A stretch of 64,000 nucleotides of DNA from Paraplanobispora takensis (GCF_016863195.1 NZ_BOOK01000031.1:62001-126000), one strand, 5' to 3'; counted from the stretch's first letter, positions 16,340-26,317 are shown. A program made the numbers and translations. Notes: generated by a model from the letters alone, not told the origin.

Positions 16340-17895
16340 TGACCGTTACCGAAACCCCCGACACGACGGCCGAGGCGCGGCCCGCGAAGCTGGGCGCCGT
16401 GGGCTGGGCGCGCTGGTTCTGGCGCACGCTCACCTCGATGCGGACCGCGCTGATCCTGCTGTTCCTGTTCGCCCTGGCCTCGGTCCCCGGATCGATCTGG
16501 CCGCAGCGCGGCGTCTCCGACGCCAAGGTCGCGCAGTACCACACCGACAGCCCCGCGCTCGCCGAGTGGCTGGACCGGCTGTGGCTGTTCGACGTCTTCA
16601 AGGCGCCGTGGTTCGCGGCGATCTATCTCCTGCTGTTCATCTCCCTGATCGGCTGCGTGCTCCCGCGCACCGCGGCCCACCTGCGCGAGCTGCGCAGGAA
16701 GCCGCCCGCGGCGCCGCGCAACCTGTCGCGGCTGCCCCAGCACGCCGTGCTCGACGGCGACCTGACCGTCGAGGAGGCGGCCCGGAGACTGCGGAAACTG
16801 CGCTTCCGGGTCATCACCGGGCCCGGCTGGGCGGCGGGCGAGAAGGGCTATCTGCGGGAGAGCGGCAACCTGCTGTTCCACGTCGCGCTGCTGGGGCTGC
16901 TGATCTCGGTCGGCGTCGGCTCGCTGTACGGCTACCGCGGCAACGTGCTCGTCGTGGAGGGCGACGGGTTCGCCAACACCGTGGCCGCCTACGACCGCTA
17001 CATGCCCGGCACGCAGGTCAACGCCGAGTCGCTGGAGCCGTTCTCCTTCACGCTGGAGGACTTCCAGGCCACCTACATCGCCAGGGGCGAGAAGCGCGGC
17101 CAGGCGCTCGACTACTCGGCCAGGCTCGCGGTGAGCGACCGGCCGGGAGCCGCGGAGCGGACCTACGAGCTGAAGGTCAACGAGCCGCTCGACGTGAACG
17201 GCACCCTGACCTACCTGATCGACCACGGGTACGCGCCGACCTTCAAGATCACTGACGGCAGCGGCCAGGTCGCCTTCGAGGGGGCGGTGCCGTGCCTGGT
17301 GGTCCAGCCGGCCACCTTCGCCTCCGAGTGCGTCATCAAGATCCCGGACGCCCGGCCCCGGCAGCTCGGTCTCATGATCGCCTTCCTGCCCAGCGCCGTG
17401 CCCACCCAGGACGGGGAGTGGACATCGGTCTTCCCCGGCGCCGCCAACCCGGCCGCGCAGGTGTACGGCGCCTTCGCCGGTGACCTCGGGATGAAGGACG
17501 GCCGCCCGCAGTCGGTCTACGAGATCCCCGCCGAGATCCTCAAGAAGATGACGCCGCTGGTCATGAAGGCCGATCCGCTGGAGGTGGGCCGGAAGCTCGA
17601 CCTGCCGGGCGGTGCGGGCTCGATCGAGTTCACCGGCGTCAAGGAGTGGATGGCCCTCCAGATCACCCACGATCCCGGGCGGATGCCCGCGCTGCTGTCG
17701 GCCGCGCTGGCCACCGTGGCCCTGGTGTTCTCCCTGACGATCCGCCGGCGCCGCGTCTGGGTGCGCATCGGCGACGGCGGGGCCGAGGCCGGCGGTCTCA
17801 CCCGCGCCGAAGGCGGTGACTTCGGCGAGGAGTTCGCCCGTGTCGTCGCCGCTCTGAACCACGGTCCGAACGATGGAGCCAAGAATGCCCGCTGA
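16339..17895 (+). CDS. resB: Cytochrome c biogenesis protein ResB/Ccs1
   Basis: 518 residues. One half of the System II heme delivery and cytochrome c synthetase complex. Three membrane segments lie in the N-terminal third (for example RTALILLFLFALASVPGSIW and NLLFHVALLGLLISVG). A large extracytoplasmic domain follows (about 200-440), then a last membrane segment near 450-475 and a cytoplasmic tail. The ATG at 16339 overlaps the ccdA stop; the same frame is open far upstream but that is a shadow of ccdA. Confidence 0.94.
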   Translation: MTVTETPDTTAEARPAKLGAVGWARWFWRTLTSMRTALILLFLFALASVPGSIWPQRGVSDAKVAQYHTDSPALAEWLDRLWLFDVFKAPWFAAIYLLLFISLIGCVLPRTAAHLRELRRKPPAAPRNLSRLPQHAVLDGDLTVEEAARRLRKLRFRVITGPGWAAGEKGYLRESGNLLFHVALLGLLISVGVGSLYGYRGNVLVVEGDGFANTVAAYDRYMPGTQVNAESLEPFSFTLEDFQATYIARGEKRGQALDYSARLAVSDRPGAAERTYELKVNEPLDVNGTLTYLIDHGYAPTFKITDGSGQVAFEGAVPCLVVQPATFASECVIKIPDARPRQLGLMIAFLPSAVPTQDGEWTSVFPGAANPAAQVYGAFAGDLGMKDGRPQSVYEIPAEILKKMTPLVMKADPLEVGRKLDLPGGAGSIEFTGVKEWMALQITHDPGRMPALLSAALATVALVFSLTIRRRRVWVRIGDGGAEAGGLTRAEGGDFGEEFARVVAALNHGPNDGAKNAR

Positions 17896-18919
17896 GGCCG
17901 ATCCCACCCTCGCCGCGCTGAGCGACCAGCTCATCCTGGTGGCGGTGCTGTTCTACGTCGTCGCGATGCTCGGCTACGCCCTGGACCTGGCCTTCGGCCG
18001 ATCCTCGACCCGCTCCTCCGAAGCCGCGGCGCCCGCGGAGGAGGCCGCCGCCGTACCGGCCGGAGCCGCGCTCGCCACCGTCGGCGGCGGCGTGACCACC
18101 GCGCCGGAGAAGGACGGGGACGCCGGCGCCGCCGTCACCGGTGACGCCGGTACGGGCACGGACGCTCCCGCCGGCGGGCGGGGGCCGTCCCCCTGGGTGC
18201 TGCGCGCGGGCCCGGCCGCCGTCGTGCTGAGCTGGATCGGCTTCGCCCTGAACCTCGGGTCCCTGCTCACCCGCGGCCTGGCCGCCGGCCGGTGGCCCTG
18301 GGGCAACATGTACGAGTTCGTGGTCGCGATGTGCCTGGCGGCCATGGGCGCCTTCCTGCTGATGCAGCTGCGCTATCCGATCCGGTTCCTGGGCGCCTTC
18401 GTCTCGGCCGCCGCGGCCCTCGGGCTCGGCTTCGCCGTACACTCCCTGCACGTGGAGACGGGGCCCGCGATGGTCGCCCTGAACTCCTACTGGATCGCGA
18501 TCCACGTGTCGGCGGCCATCATCGCCAGCGGCCTGTTCATCGTCGCGGGAGCCTGCGGCGTCATCTATCTGATCAGGCACGACGCGGCGGCCCACCTGCC
18601 GACCCGGGAGGAGCTGGAGCGGGTCGCGCACCGGGCCATCGTGATCGGTTTCCCGATCTGGACCTTCGCCGTCATCGCCGGCGCGCTCTGGGCCGACAAG
18701 GCGTGGGGCCGCTACTGGGGCTGGGACCCCAAGGAGGTCTGGGCGTTCATCACCTGGGTCGTCTACGCGGGCTATCTGCACGCCCGGGCCACCGCGGGCT
18801 GGAAGGGCAAGGCCGCGATGGCCGTGCAGCTGGTCGCCTTCGCGTCCCTGCTGTTCAACCTCATCGGCGTGAACATCTTCTTCGAGGGCCTGCACTCCTA
18901 CGCCGAACTCCCCGGGTAA
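17885..18919 (+). CDS. ccsA: Cytochrome c biogenesis protein CcsA (CcsB family)
   Basis: 344 residues with eight or so membrane segments. It partners ResB in heme export and ligation. The heme-binding tryptophan motif reads WGRYWGWDPKEVWAF, flanked by conserved histidines. An Ala/Gly-rich insertion (about residues 40-95) separates the first segment from the rest, as in other actinobacteria. The ATG at 17885 is preferred, with GGAG five bases upstream; an in-frame ATG at 17873 is the alternative. It overlaps the end of resB by 11 bp and ends the operon. Confidence 0.94.
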   Translation: MPAEADPTLAALSDQLILVAVLFYVVAMLGYALDLAFGRSSTRSSEAAAPAEEAAAVPAGAALATVGGGVTTAPEKDGDAGAAVTGDAGTGTDAPAGGRGPSPWVLRAGPAAVVLSWIGFALNLGSLLTRGLAAGRWPWGNMYEFVVAMCLAAMGAFLLMQLRYPIRFLGAFVSAAAALGLGFAVHSLHVETGPAMVALNSYWIAIHVSAAIIASGLFIVAGACGVIYLIRHDAAAHLPTREELERVAHRAIVIGFPIWTFAVIAGALWADKAWGRYWGWDPKEVWAFITWVVYAGYLHARATAGWKGKAAMAVQLVAFASLLFNLIGVNIFFEGLHSYAELPG

Positions 18920-18934
18920 GTTTCTGAGTCTATG

Positions 18935-18951
18935 GCCGTGCTGCGCACGGC
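18935..18951 (+). terminator. Hairpin after the cytochrome c maturation operon
   Basis: GCCGTGC and GCACGGC pair perfectly around a TGC loop, 15 bp past the ccsA stop. There is no T-run, as is usual for high-GC actinobacteria. It probably ends the five-gene transcript. The rest of the 180-bp gap before the kinase gene holds GC-rich repeat-like sequence and no gene. Confidence 0.5.
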
Positions 18952-19100
18952 GGCTCGGGGGCTCCTTGGTCCGGCTCCCGCCCTCGTCACGTCCTCGCTT
19001 CGCTGCGGGCGTTCCTCGGTTGGTTCCCCGGCGCCCCCTCGCAGATCGCGAACTTCGGCGCCGTCCGGGGCGTCACAACCCCGGGGGACGGGAGGGGCGG

Positions 19101-22100
19101 ATGAGCTCTGGACTGATCGACGGGGATCCGCAGCGGCTGGGCGGCTACTGGCTGGCGGGGCGGCTGGGCGCCGGAGGCCAGGGGGTGGTCTACGAGGCGT
19201 ACGACGCCGAGGGGCTGCGGGTCGCGGTCAAGGTGCTGCACGGGGACGCCGCCACCGACGCCGAGCTGCGTCAGCGGTTCGGCCGCGAGGCGACCGCCGC
19301 CAGGAAGGTCGCCTCGTTCTGCACCGCGGCCGTGATCGACGCCGACCTGGACGGCCCCCGGCCGTACATCGTCTCCGAGTACGTGGAGGGGCCCAGCCTG
19401 CGCCGGGCCGTGGGCGGGGGACGCCGCTTCGGCGGCGGTGACCTGCACCGGCTGGCGACCGCGGTGGCCACCGCGCTGACCGCGATCCACGACGCGGGAG
19501 TGGTCCACCGGGACCTGAAGCCGGACAACGTCCTGCTGGGACCGGACGGCCCCCGCGTGATCGACTTCGGGATCGCCCGCACCGCGGACATGTCGCTGAC
19601 CGCTACCGGGATGGTCACGGGCACGCCCGCCTACATGGCGCCCGAGGTGTTCACGGGGGAGCGGGCGCAGCCCGCGGCGGACGTGTTCGCCTGGGGCGGG
19701 ATCATGGTGTTCGCGGCGACGGGGGCGGATCCGTTCCAGGCCGAGACGCTGGGCGCGGTGATGCACCGGGTGCTCTCGTCCGAGCCGCGTCTGGACGATC
19801 TCCCCGAGGGGGTGCGCCCGCTGGTGGCCGCCGCGCTCGCCAAGGATCCCCGGGCCAGGCCGTCGGCCAGGGATCTGCTGCTCGCCCTGGTCAGCGGCGG
19901 CGGACTCGACACCACGGGCCTGCTCATGGCGGGCAGCGACGCCGGAGCCCGGATCCGCGGGGATTCGGGCGATCCCGCGCTGGGCACCCTCGCCGAGGAC
20001 TGCTACGCCCTGCTGGGACCGGTCGAGCGGGAGCTGGCCCCCGAGGTGTTCCTGCGCCTGGTGACGGTGACCGACGACGGTCAGCAGATCCCGCGACGGG
20101 CCCAGTGGGCCGAACTCGTCGGCGGCCGGGACGAGGAGGAGACCGCCGCCGTCCGGCGGCTGCTGGAGGTCTTCGCCTACCTGGTCGGCCGGGACGATCG
20201 GGAGGTGTGGCTGTCGCGCCCGGCGCTCCCCCTGGCCTGGCCCCGGCTGCGCCAGTGGGTGCGGGCCAACTGGGACGGGCTGATGGCGCACCGGGAGATC
20301 CTCTCCGCCGCCTGGCGCTGGCACGCCCAGGGCCGCCGGGACGGGGACCTGTTCCAGGGCGGCAGCCTGCAGAACGCGATGACCTGGGCCGCCACCGGTA
20401 GGCGCGACATCACGCTCAGCACGGTGGAGCGGGACTTCCTGGAGGCCGCCGCCGCCCTCTCCCGGCGCCGTGCCCGCCGCAACCGGCTGCTCTTCTCGGC
20501 GCTGGTGGTCCTGCTGGTGGCGGCCCTGATCGCGGGGACGATCGCCGTACGGCAGAGCCGGGTGGCCGACGAGCGCGCCGTCACCATCGCCGCCCAGCTC
20601 ACCGAGGCCCGGGCCCGCCAGCTGGCCGCCACGGCCGAGTCGCTGCGGGTCTCCGATCCGGTGCGGGCGATGCTGCTGAGCGTGGCCGCCTGGCGGCTGT
20701 CCCCGGTGACCGAGGCACGGGCGGCCCTGACCGGCTCGCTGACCCGGCGGGAGATCGCGGTCTTCCGGGACCCGGCCGTGGAGGTGCGGACGGTGCGGGC
20801 GCTGAGCCGGGACGGGCGCGTCCTCGCCAGCGCGAGCGGGGGCCGGGTGCGTCTCTGGGACGTGCGGACCGGCCGGCAGATCACGAGCTTCTCCGGCGTG
20901 GGCGACGACCTGCGCCAGATCGCGCTCAGCCCGAGCGGCAGGCTGCTGGTCACGGTCGGCGACGAGTGGATCCGGAGCTGGGACGCGGCGACCGGCAGGC
21001 CCGTCGGTCCCGGACGCGTCTACCCCGACCAGGCGGACACCGACCTGGGCGTCTCCTTCGGCCTGTCCGACGACTGGGTGGCCGTCCACGGCGGGCAGGG
21101 GACGGCGAGCATCCAGCACACCGGGACGGGCCGGGTGCGGAGGATGCCGACGTCCGTCTACGGGGTACACGCCGACATCTCCCCCGACGGGCGTCACTTC
21201 GCCACCGGCGGGTTCCTGACCCGTCCGGCGATCGTCGAGCACGGCACGCGGCGGGTCATCCCGCTGGGCGCCGCGTGCGAGTGCTCCGCACCGATCGCCT
21301 ACAGCCCGGACGGCCGGACCGTCGCACTCGGCAAGGGCAGGCGGGTGGAACTGTACGACGCGGCCACCGGATCGATGAAGAGCCGGCTCTCCGGCAGGGA
21401 CGACCAGGGGGACCTGGTCTTCAGCCCCGACGGGCGGCTCCTGGCCTCGGCGGGCCCGGCCGGCGTCACGGTGTGGCGGCTGGAGGACCGGCGGCCGCTG
21501 ATGACGCACAGGACCGGTATGGACCTCTGGCCCGTGGTGGCGTTCGACCCGGACGGACGCACGCTCCGCTATCTCGTCGAGGACGGCGTCACGACCCTCG
21601 ACCTCTCCCACGTGGCCGGCGCCCGCCGGGAGCCGCTCTACGGCGAGCCGGAGACGACGCTGAGCCCCGACCTGCGCCTGGCCGCCGTCAAGGAGTACGG
21701 GGAGAACCGGGTCCGGCTCCTGGACGTACGCGGGAACACCACTCTCGCCACCCTGGAGCTGGGGGCGGGAACGGCGCAGGAGTACGCCGAGACGGCCTTC
21801 AGCGCCGACGGCCGGTACTTGGCGGTCAACGCCGGCACGGGCGGCGGGATCACCGTCTGGGACACCGCGACCTTCCGGCGCGTCGCCGCCCTGTCCGCCG
21901 GCGGGGACGCCACCGTGCAGGGGGTGGCGGTCGACGCCGAGGGGAGCGCGGTGGCGGCTCACCTCACCACGTTCGCCGGCGAGACGTCGCGGGACGAGGT
22001 CCGGCTGTGGGACGTGCCCACCGGACGGCAGCGCTGGGCCCGGCGCGAGTCGAACCCCGACGATCTGGCGTTCACGCCGGACGGCCGGTCTGTGGCGATC

Positions 22101-22643
22101 ACCTCCGGCGAGCGGCGGCTGCTGGACGCGGCGACCGGCCGTCCCTACGGCGCGCCGTACGGCCCGCCGCTCACAGAGAGCAGCATCACCGTCGCCTTCG
22201 ACCGGGACGGCTCCCGCTTCGCCGTCGCCGACTCCCTGGGGCGGGTCTCGGTGTGGGGGACCGCGGCCAGGGACAGGGTGGGGCCGGTGCTGAGGATCGG
22301 CGCCGAGGAGGAGCGGGGCGCGCTGGCCTTCTCCCCGAAGGGGGACGTGCTCGCGGTGAGGTCCGGCACCAGGACGGTGGGACTGTGGGACATCGCCACC
22401 GGCACGCGGCTGGGAGGTCCCCTTCCCACGGGGAGCGGGCCGCTGCGCGGCATGGCGTTCACGGCGGACGGATCCCGGCTCGTCACCCTGGACGGCGACG
22501 GCGAGCGGATCGAGCATCCGGTCGACCCGGAGGCGACGGCCGTCGCGGTCTGCTCGCGGGCCGGGCGGACGCTGACTCCCGTCGAGTGGCGGGAGCACCT
22601 CCCCGGCCTGGCCTACCGGGACGTGTGCGCGGCCCGGCGCTGA
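19101..22643 (+). CDS. Ser/Thr protein kinase with C-terminal beta-propeller
   Basis: 1180 residues. The N-terminal Hanks-type kinase domain (about 12-275) is complete: glycine loop GRLGAGGQGVVYEA, VAVKVL lysine, VHRDLKPDNVLL, and DFG in RVIDFGIART. A linker domain follows, then one membrane segment (about 465-488: LLFSALVVLLVAALIAGTIA). The rest forms many WD40-like blades with repeated SPDGR and VRLWD motifs. This is the layout of actinobacterial receptor-like kinases with an outside propeller sensor. ATG 19101 follows GGAGGGG; the upstream open frame is not used. The signal and substrates are unknown. Confidence 0.93.
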   Translation: MSSGLIDGDPQRLGGYWLAGRLGAGGQGVVYEAYDAEGLRVAVKVLHGDAATDAELRQRFGREATAARKVASFCTAAVIDADLDGPRPYIVSEYVEGPSLRRAVGGGRRFGGGDLHRLATAVATALTAIHDAGVVHRDLKPDNVLLGPDGPRVIDFGIARTADMSLTATGMVTGTPAYMAPEVFTGERAQPAADVFAWGGIMVFAATGADPFQAETLGAVMHRVLSSEPRLDDLPEGVRPLVAAALAKDPRARPSARDLLLALVSGGGLDTTGLLMAGSDAGARIRGDSGDPALGTLAEDCYALLGPVERELAPEVFLRLVTVTDDGQQIPRRAQWAELVGGRDEEETAAVRRLLEVFAYLVGRDDREVWLSRPALPLAWPRLRQWVRANWDGLMAHREILSAAWRWHAQGRRDGDLFQGGSLQNAMTWAATGRRDITLSTVERDFLEAAAALSRRRARRNRLLFSALVVLLVAALIAGTIAVRQSRVADERAVTIAAQLTEARARQLAATAESLRVSDPVRAMLLSVAAWRLSPVTEARAALTGSLTRREIAVFRDPAVEVRTVRALSRDGRVLASASGGRVRLWDVRTGRQITSFSGVGDDLRQIALSPSGRLLVTVGDEWIRSWDAATGRPVGPGRVYPDQADTDLGVSFGLSDDWVAVHGGQGTASIQHTGTGRVRRMPTSVYGVHADISPDGRHFATGGFLTRPAIVEHGTRRVIPLGAACECSAPIAYSPDGRTVALGKGRRVELYDAATGSMKSRLSGRDDQGDLVFSPDGRLLASAGPAGVTVWRLEDRRPLMTHRTGMDLWPVVAFDPDGRTLRYLVEDGVTTLDLSHVAGARREPLYGEPETTLSPDLRLAAVKEYGENRVRLLDVRGNTTLATLELGAGTAQEYAETAFSADGRYLAVNAGTGGGITVWDTATFRRVAALSAGGDATVQGVAVDAEGSAVAAHLTTFAGETSRDEVRLWDVPTGRQRWARRESNPDDLAFTPDGRSVAITSGERRLLDAATGRPYGAPYGPPLTESSITVAFDRDGSRFAVADSLGRVSVWGTAARDRVGPVLRIGAEEERGALAFSPKGDVLAVRSGTRTVGLWDIATGTRLGGPLPTGSGPLRGMAFTADGSRLVTLDGDGERIEHPVDPEATAVAVCSRAGRTLTPVEWREHLPGLAYRDVCAARR

Positions 22644-22662
22644 GCCTCCGGCGGGGTGGCGG

Positions 22663-22962
22663 TCAGTCTTCGTCGCGCAGACGCCGGTCGAGGTCCCTGA
22701 GGAAGTCCGGGTCGTCGTCGGGGCCCCGCGGGGCGTCGGGGCGCTGGGGGAGGTCGGGGCGGAAGGTCGGGCGCGGGGGGCGGGAGCCGAGGGGGCGGCC
22801 GAGCAGCAGCCAGAACAGGCCGCCGACCACGAACGTCATCACGACGACGACCACCCACAGGAGCTTGGGAAGGTTTCGTGCCTTCTCGTCCGGCGTGGTG
22901 ATGACGTCGAACAGGCAGTAGAGCCAGAAGGCGAGCGCGGTCAGGCCGAGAAGCACGGACAT
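22663..22962 (-). CDS. PLDc_N domain membrane protein
   Basis: 99 residues. Two membrane segments (LLGLTALAFWLYCLFDVITTP and LWVVVVVMTFVVGGLFWLLLG) with the intervening charged loop are the phospholipase-D-nuclease N-terminal domain (PLDc_N), which occurs here without any nuclease domain. The tail is Pro/Asp/Arg-rich. The start was taken at the ATG at 22962 because the family begins there. It is convergent with the kinase gene and divergent from the metalloprotease-like gene. Function unknown. Confidence 0.78.
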   Translation of the reverse strand: MSVLLGLTALAFWLYCLFDVITTPDEKARNLPKLLWVVVVVMTFVVGGLFWLLLGRPLGSRPPRPTFRPDLPQRPDAPRGPDDDPDFLRDLDRRLRDED

Positions 22963-23102
22963 GCCCGAACTGTAAGCCATCGCGGAGACAGCTGCGGTCG
23001 TGACCGATGTTCGGGGTGACGCGGTGAAGATCGGCGTCGTACGGTGGAACCCGTTGCCGCTTTCCCAGGGGACGTGATGACGCAACCGTACGAGCGAGCG
23101 CG

Positions 23103-23930
23103 ATGACCACCGACAAGGGCCGTCACCGGCGGCACTGGTGGCAGCGGGCGTCCCACCGCGCGGACCGCGCGGTCAGGGAGGCGCCGCGAGAGGTCCCCCG
23201 CGAGCCCGAACGGCGCAGGAGGGCGGTGCCCGCCCCCGCGGTCGACCGCCCGCAGTACAGCTGGCGGGACTTCGAGCTCGACGACGAGCGTCCGCGCGCG
23301 CAGCCCAACGCCCCCGACACCCCCGCCCTGGGCGACGGGCTGCGGCACTGCGGGCCGCTGGAGCGCGTCCTGCACCGTCAGTGGGACGTCCGGCAGGGGC
23401 CGCCGTCCCCCGAGGTGGTACGGGCGGTGGAGAGCCTCGCGCGGCTGCCCGACGGGCTCAAGGGCAAGCTGGCGGCGGAGCTGGGCGGCATCTACGTCGG
23501 CCAGGGCGGCGTGCCCGATCTGGACGACATGGGCTATCTGCGCGGCGCCCCGCTGCCCTCGGGCCGGGCGACGTGGGACGTCTGCGCCGGAGCGTACGGC
23601 GACCGCAAGGTCGTGGTGGGGGACCGGCCCTCACCGACCCCCGACGTGATGATGCACGAGATCGGTCACGCCCTCGACGACGTGGACGCCCCACGCGACG
23701 AGTGGGTCTCGGACTCCCCGGAGTTCGCCGCCCTCTACGAGCAGTGCGTGCCGGTCCTCGCCTCGGCCTTCCACCTCCAGCCGGGGAACCTGGGCCGCAA
23801 GGAGTTCTTCGCCGACGCCTTCGCCGCCATCGCCTCCCGGCAGCGGCCCGCCCTCGTGGACATGCTCGGCGGGGACACGCGGATGGCGCTCAATGTCATG
23901 CTGTTCTTCAACCGGCGCTACGGAATCTAG
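23103..23930 (+). CDS. Putative zinc metalloprotease, anthrax lethal-factor-like fold
   Basis: 275 residues. The N-terminal about 75 residues are basic, Pro/Arg-rich and probably disordered. The C-terminal part carries a zinc-binding HEIGH (residues 185-189, in VMMHEIGHALDD) and a downstream EFFADAFAAI whose Glu234 fits the third zinc ligand. This combination is typical of the ATLF-like (anthrax toxin lethal factor/M34-type) domain family. No signal peptide is visible, so the protein acts in the cytosol or leaves by another route. The next gene follows 10 bp later and may be co-expressed. Protease activity and target are unknown. Confidence 0.7.
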   Translation: MTTDKGRHRRHWWQRASHRADRAVREAPREVPREPERRRRAVPAPAVDRPQYSWRDFELDDERPRAQPNAPDTPALGDGLRHCGPLERVLHRQWDVRQGPPSPEVVRAVESLARLPDGLKGKLAAELGGIYVGQGGVPDLDDMGYLRGAPLPSGRATWDVCAGAYGDRKVVVGDRPSPTPDVMMHEIGHALDDVDAPRDEWVSDSPEFAALYEQCVPVLASAFHLQPGNLGRKEFFADAFAAIASRQRPALVDMLGGDTRMALNVMLFFNRRYGI

Positions 23931-23940
23931 GTGATCTGGG

Positions 23941-24180
23941 ATGTACGTCATCCGGCTCGCTGACGGGACCCTGCGCGTGCCGCAGAGCCTGTCCAGCGAT
24001 GACGGGCGTCTGATAGGCAACGCGTACGTGGAACTCTCACCGGGGGACCCCGACTACGACCGCTGGCTGCCCGAGGCGCTGACCGAGGAGGAGATGGCCG
24101 CGCGCCGGCGCCGGTGGCGCGAGGAGAACGACGAACTTGAGCGCGAGTTCCTGGCCTTCAAGGCGGAACAGGACAGCTAG
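23941..24180 (+). CDS. Small hypothetical protein after the metalloprotease-like gene
   Basis: 79 residues, not recognised. It has a beta-rich N-terminus (MYVIRLADGTLRVPQS), a WLPEALTEEEMAARR stretch and a charged C-terminal helix probably forming a short coiled coil. It starts 10 bp after the preceding stop with GTGATCTGG before the ATG. The close spacing suggests that it works with the metalloprotease-like protein, as partner, substrate or inhibitor; that is inference only. Confidence 0.65.
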   Translation: MYVIRLADGTLRVPQSLSSDDGRLIGNAYVELSPGDPDYDRWLPEALTEEEMAARRRRWREENDELEREFLAFKAEQDS

Positions 24181-24262
24181 GGACGCCGGGGTGACTCCAC
24201 GGTGACCCTGCGGCTTCCGGGTAGGGCGCGCAGGATCACCGATGGTGTGACGTCATAAGTCG

Positions 24263-24502
24263 TCAGACGCGGGGGGACTCGCCTGCCGGCCGTTCGGCCG
24301 TCAATACGTCCTCGCCGCGCAGAAGGGCGTGCACTTCCGACTCGCGGAAACGCCGGTGCCCTCCGGGGGTACGGATGCTGCTGATGCGGCCTGCCGCGGC
24401 CCAGCGCGTCACCGTCTTTGGGTCGACCCGGAAGAGGGCGGCAACCTCTCCGGGTGTCAGCAGACGCTCGCTGCTACTCTCCACAATCTCTCCCCCTCGC
24501 AT
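24263..24502 (-). CDS. bldC: BldC-like MerR-type DNA-binding protein
   Basis: 79 residues consisting almost only of a MerR-type winged helix: LLTPGEVAALFRVDPKTVTRWAAAG and SIRTPGGHRRFRESEVHALL, closely matching Streptomyces BldC. BldC binds directly repeated sites cooperatively and holds back sporulation genes. The ATG at 24502 has an AGGAAG ribosome site five bases upstream; the frame is open a further 27 codons but that part is AT-rich leader. The 258-bp gap before the next gene includes AT-rich sequence around 24590-24630 that may hold promoters for both directions. Confidence 0.9.
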   Translation of the reverse strand: MRGGEIVESSSERLLTPGEVAALFRVDPKTVTRWAAAGRISSIRTPGGHRRFRESEVHALLRGEDVLTAERPAGESPRV

Positions 24503-24760
24503 CCCGCTTCCTGCCAGCGGGCGGACAGGTAACCAGTGTGCCGAGCGAAGCCTGATATATCCGTGCTTTTCAACAAAGATCACGGGTTGTTATCGACTGA
24601 CTGCCCGATTGTTATATGATAGAGCCTCTTTGAGACTCTCGTGGGTGTTTCTTTACGTAACTGATGTGTTGGGCACACTAGCAGCGCTCGTGCTGGATGC
24701 GAAGAGCGCCACTCCCATACCACGCTCACTTCGTGGACGCAGTGGCGTAGCCTCGACGAT

Positions 24761-24958
24761 GTGCATCCCGCCATCGTTTACACAGCGTCTCGGCTCGGCC
24801 TGCTGGCCGTGAGCATCGGCGTGCTCTATCTGCTCGGCCTGCGAGAGCCCTTCGTCCTGCTGGTCGTGGCGTTCCTCGTCAGCGGAGCGGCCAGCTACGT
24901 CCTGCTGTCCGAGCAACGTGACGCGCTCAGCGCACGAATCGCCAAGAATCGGGAGTGA
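24761..24958 (+). CDS. DUF4229 small membrane protein
   Basis: 65 residues starting at GTG. Two membrane segments (RLGLLAVSIGVLYLLG and FVLLVVAFLVSGAASYVLL) are followed by a charged tail, EQRDALSARIAKNRE, matching DUF4229 proteins found beside menaquinone genes in actinobacteria. Its stop abuts the stop of the convergent propeller gene. Function unknown. Confidence 0.75.
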   Translation: MHPAIVYTASRLGLLAVSIGVLYLLGLREPFVLLVVAFLVSGAASYVLLSEQRDALSARIAKNRE

Positions 24959-26239
24959 TCACGGCAGCGGGAACATGCCGATCCGGGCATGGTACTCGCG
25001 ACCGAGCCGGATTGTGTCACTACCAACCAGTAGCCCCCGCGGATGGGCGAGAAATGCTTTGACGCCGATTCCGCGGTCTCTGGTGGGGTTCCACGACAGG
25101 GCCCTGCCGGTGGCCGGATTGATCGCCCCGATGCCCGGCCGTTCCACCGCGCCCGGTCCGGCCGAGTCGCTCCCCGCGGGGTTGTCGAGCCAGCGCTGGT
25201 GCCCCCCGACGTAGACGGCCGACCCGGTCACCGCGACCGCGTACAGCGAGTCGCCGCCGGTGTGGTTGACCCATGTGGGCCGGGTCTCGCCCCTTATATG
25301 GGTCTCGAAGCGCGCTGCGCTGTCGCACAGCTTGCGCGGGCCCCCCGGGCCTCCGCTGGTGACCACCACGAAGTAGCGGCCGTCAGGGGCGAAATCCAGG
25401 CCTCTGACGTAGCTCGGGAAGGCCGCGCTGCACGAGGGCGCGTAGGCGTCGGTCCGCCAGTCGGCGACCTTCGCGCGGGTGGCGCCCACGTCGATCAGGC
25501 CGAGCTGGGGACGGGACAGGCCGTCGAGGGTCGTGAAGCTGCCGTCGACCGCCAGCCGGCTCCCGCTCAGCGCCATGGCGTAGACCTTGGTGCGCGATCC
25601 CCGGGGCGTTCCCGGCGTGATCGCGAACTCCGGGTCCACTGCGCCGGTGACGGCGTCCACCCGGGCCAGGGCCGTACGGGGCGTGCGGCCGACGTGGGTG
25701 AAGTCGCCGCCCACGTAGAGCCGGGAGCCGCTCCGGACGAGGCTGGTGACCGAGCCGCCGAACGCGTGGGCGCGGAAGTCCGTCACCGGGGAGCCGTCGG
25801 ACAGCCGCAGCCGGACCACCTTGCGGGTCACGACCCCGTCGGTGGCGGTGAACCCGCCGCCGGCGTAGACCGTGCCGTCGGCGCCCGCCGCCAGGGCGGT
25901 GACGGCGCCGTTGAGGTACGGATCGAAGCCGGGGACGATCCGCCCGGTGGCCAGGTCGTAGGCGAAGACGTTGGCGCGTTCCAGAACCGTGGAGTCCCGC
26001 GCCTCGCGCACCTCCGTGAACGAGCCGCCGACCACCACCGTGCCGCCCACCAGGGTGACGGCGTTGACGATGCCGTCGAGCACGTGGGGGGTGGTGTCCA
26101 CCGGGTCGGCGGAGACGACCTGTCCGTGCGCGACGGAACCGGCGGCGGCGACGCCCGGCGGAGCGGCCAGCGTCGCGGCGACGGTCAGCGTCGTCGCGGC
26201 CAGCGTCACGGCCGGCACGGAAACGGTTCTGGCAAGCAT
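24959..26239 (-). CDS. Secreted beta-propeller protein
   Basis: 426 residues with an N-terminal signal peptide (residues 1 to about 33, Ala-rich, ending AAA). The mature part is made of repeated units of about 45-60 residues with motifs such as [20 protein letters not shown] and [12 protein letters not shown], plus [15 protein letters not shown]. This is the pattern of delta-60-repeat-type secreted propellers. No enzyme motif is visible; binding to a cell-surface or extracellular partner is likely. It is convergent with the DUF4229 gene and divergent from menG. Confidence 0.8.
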   Translation of the reverse strand: MLARTVSVPAVTLAATTLTVAATLAAPPGVAAAGSVAHGQVVSADPVDTTPHVLDGIVNAVTLVGGTVVVGGSFTEVREARDSTVLERANVFAYDLATGRIVPGFDPYLNGAVTALAAGADGTVYAGGGFTATDGVVTRKVVRLRLSDGSPVTDFRAHAFGGSVTSLVRSGSRLYVGGDFTHVGRTPRTALARVDAVTGAVDPEFAITPGTPRGSRTKVYAMALSGSRLAVDGSFTTLDGLSRPQLGLIDVGATRAKVADWRTDAYAPSCSAAFPSYVRGLDFAPDGRYFVVVTSGGPGGPRKLCDSAARFETHIRGETRPTWVNHTGGDSLYAVAVTGSAVYVGGHQRWLDNPAGSDSAGPGAVERPGIGAINPATGRALSWNPTRDRGIGVKAFLAHPRGLLVGSDTIRLGREYHARIGMFPLP

Positions 26240-26317
26240 TCACCAAGTCCTAGCAGACCCTTGGTAATCGCGTCGCTACTTTCCGTGGATTGCCCGCCCG
26301 GGCCTAGTCTTGTCCCC

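Noticed and set aside
18987-22598. 1203-codon open frame on the minus strand opposite the kinase-propeller gene
   Set aside because: Antisense shadow of a high-GC gene; low-complexity composition (Arg, Gly, Pro, His) and no recognisable domain, while the plus strand has full kinase motifs.
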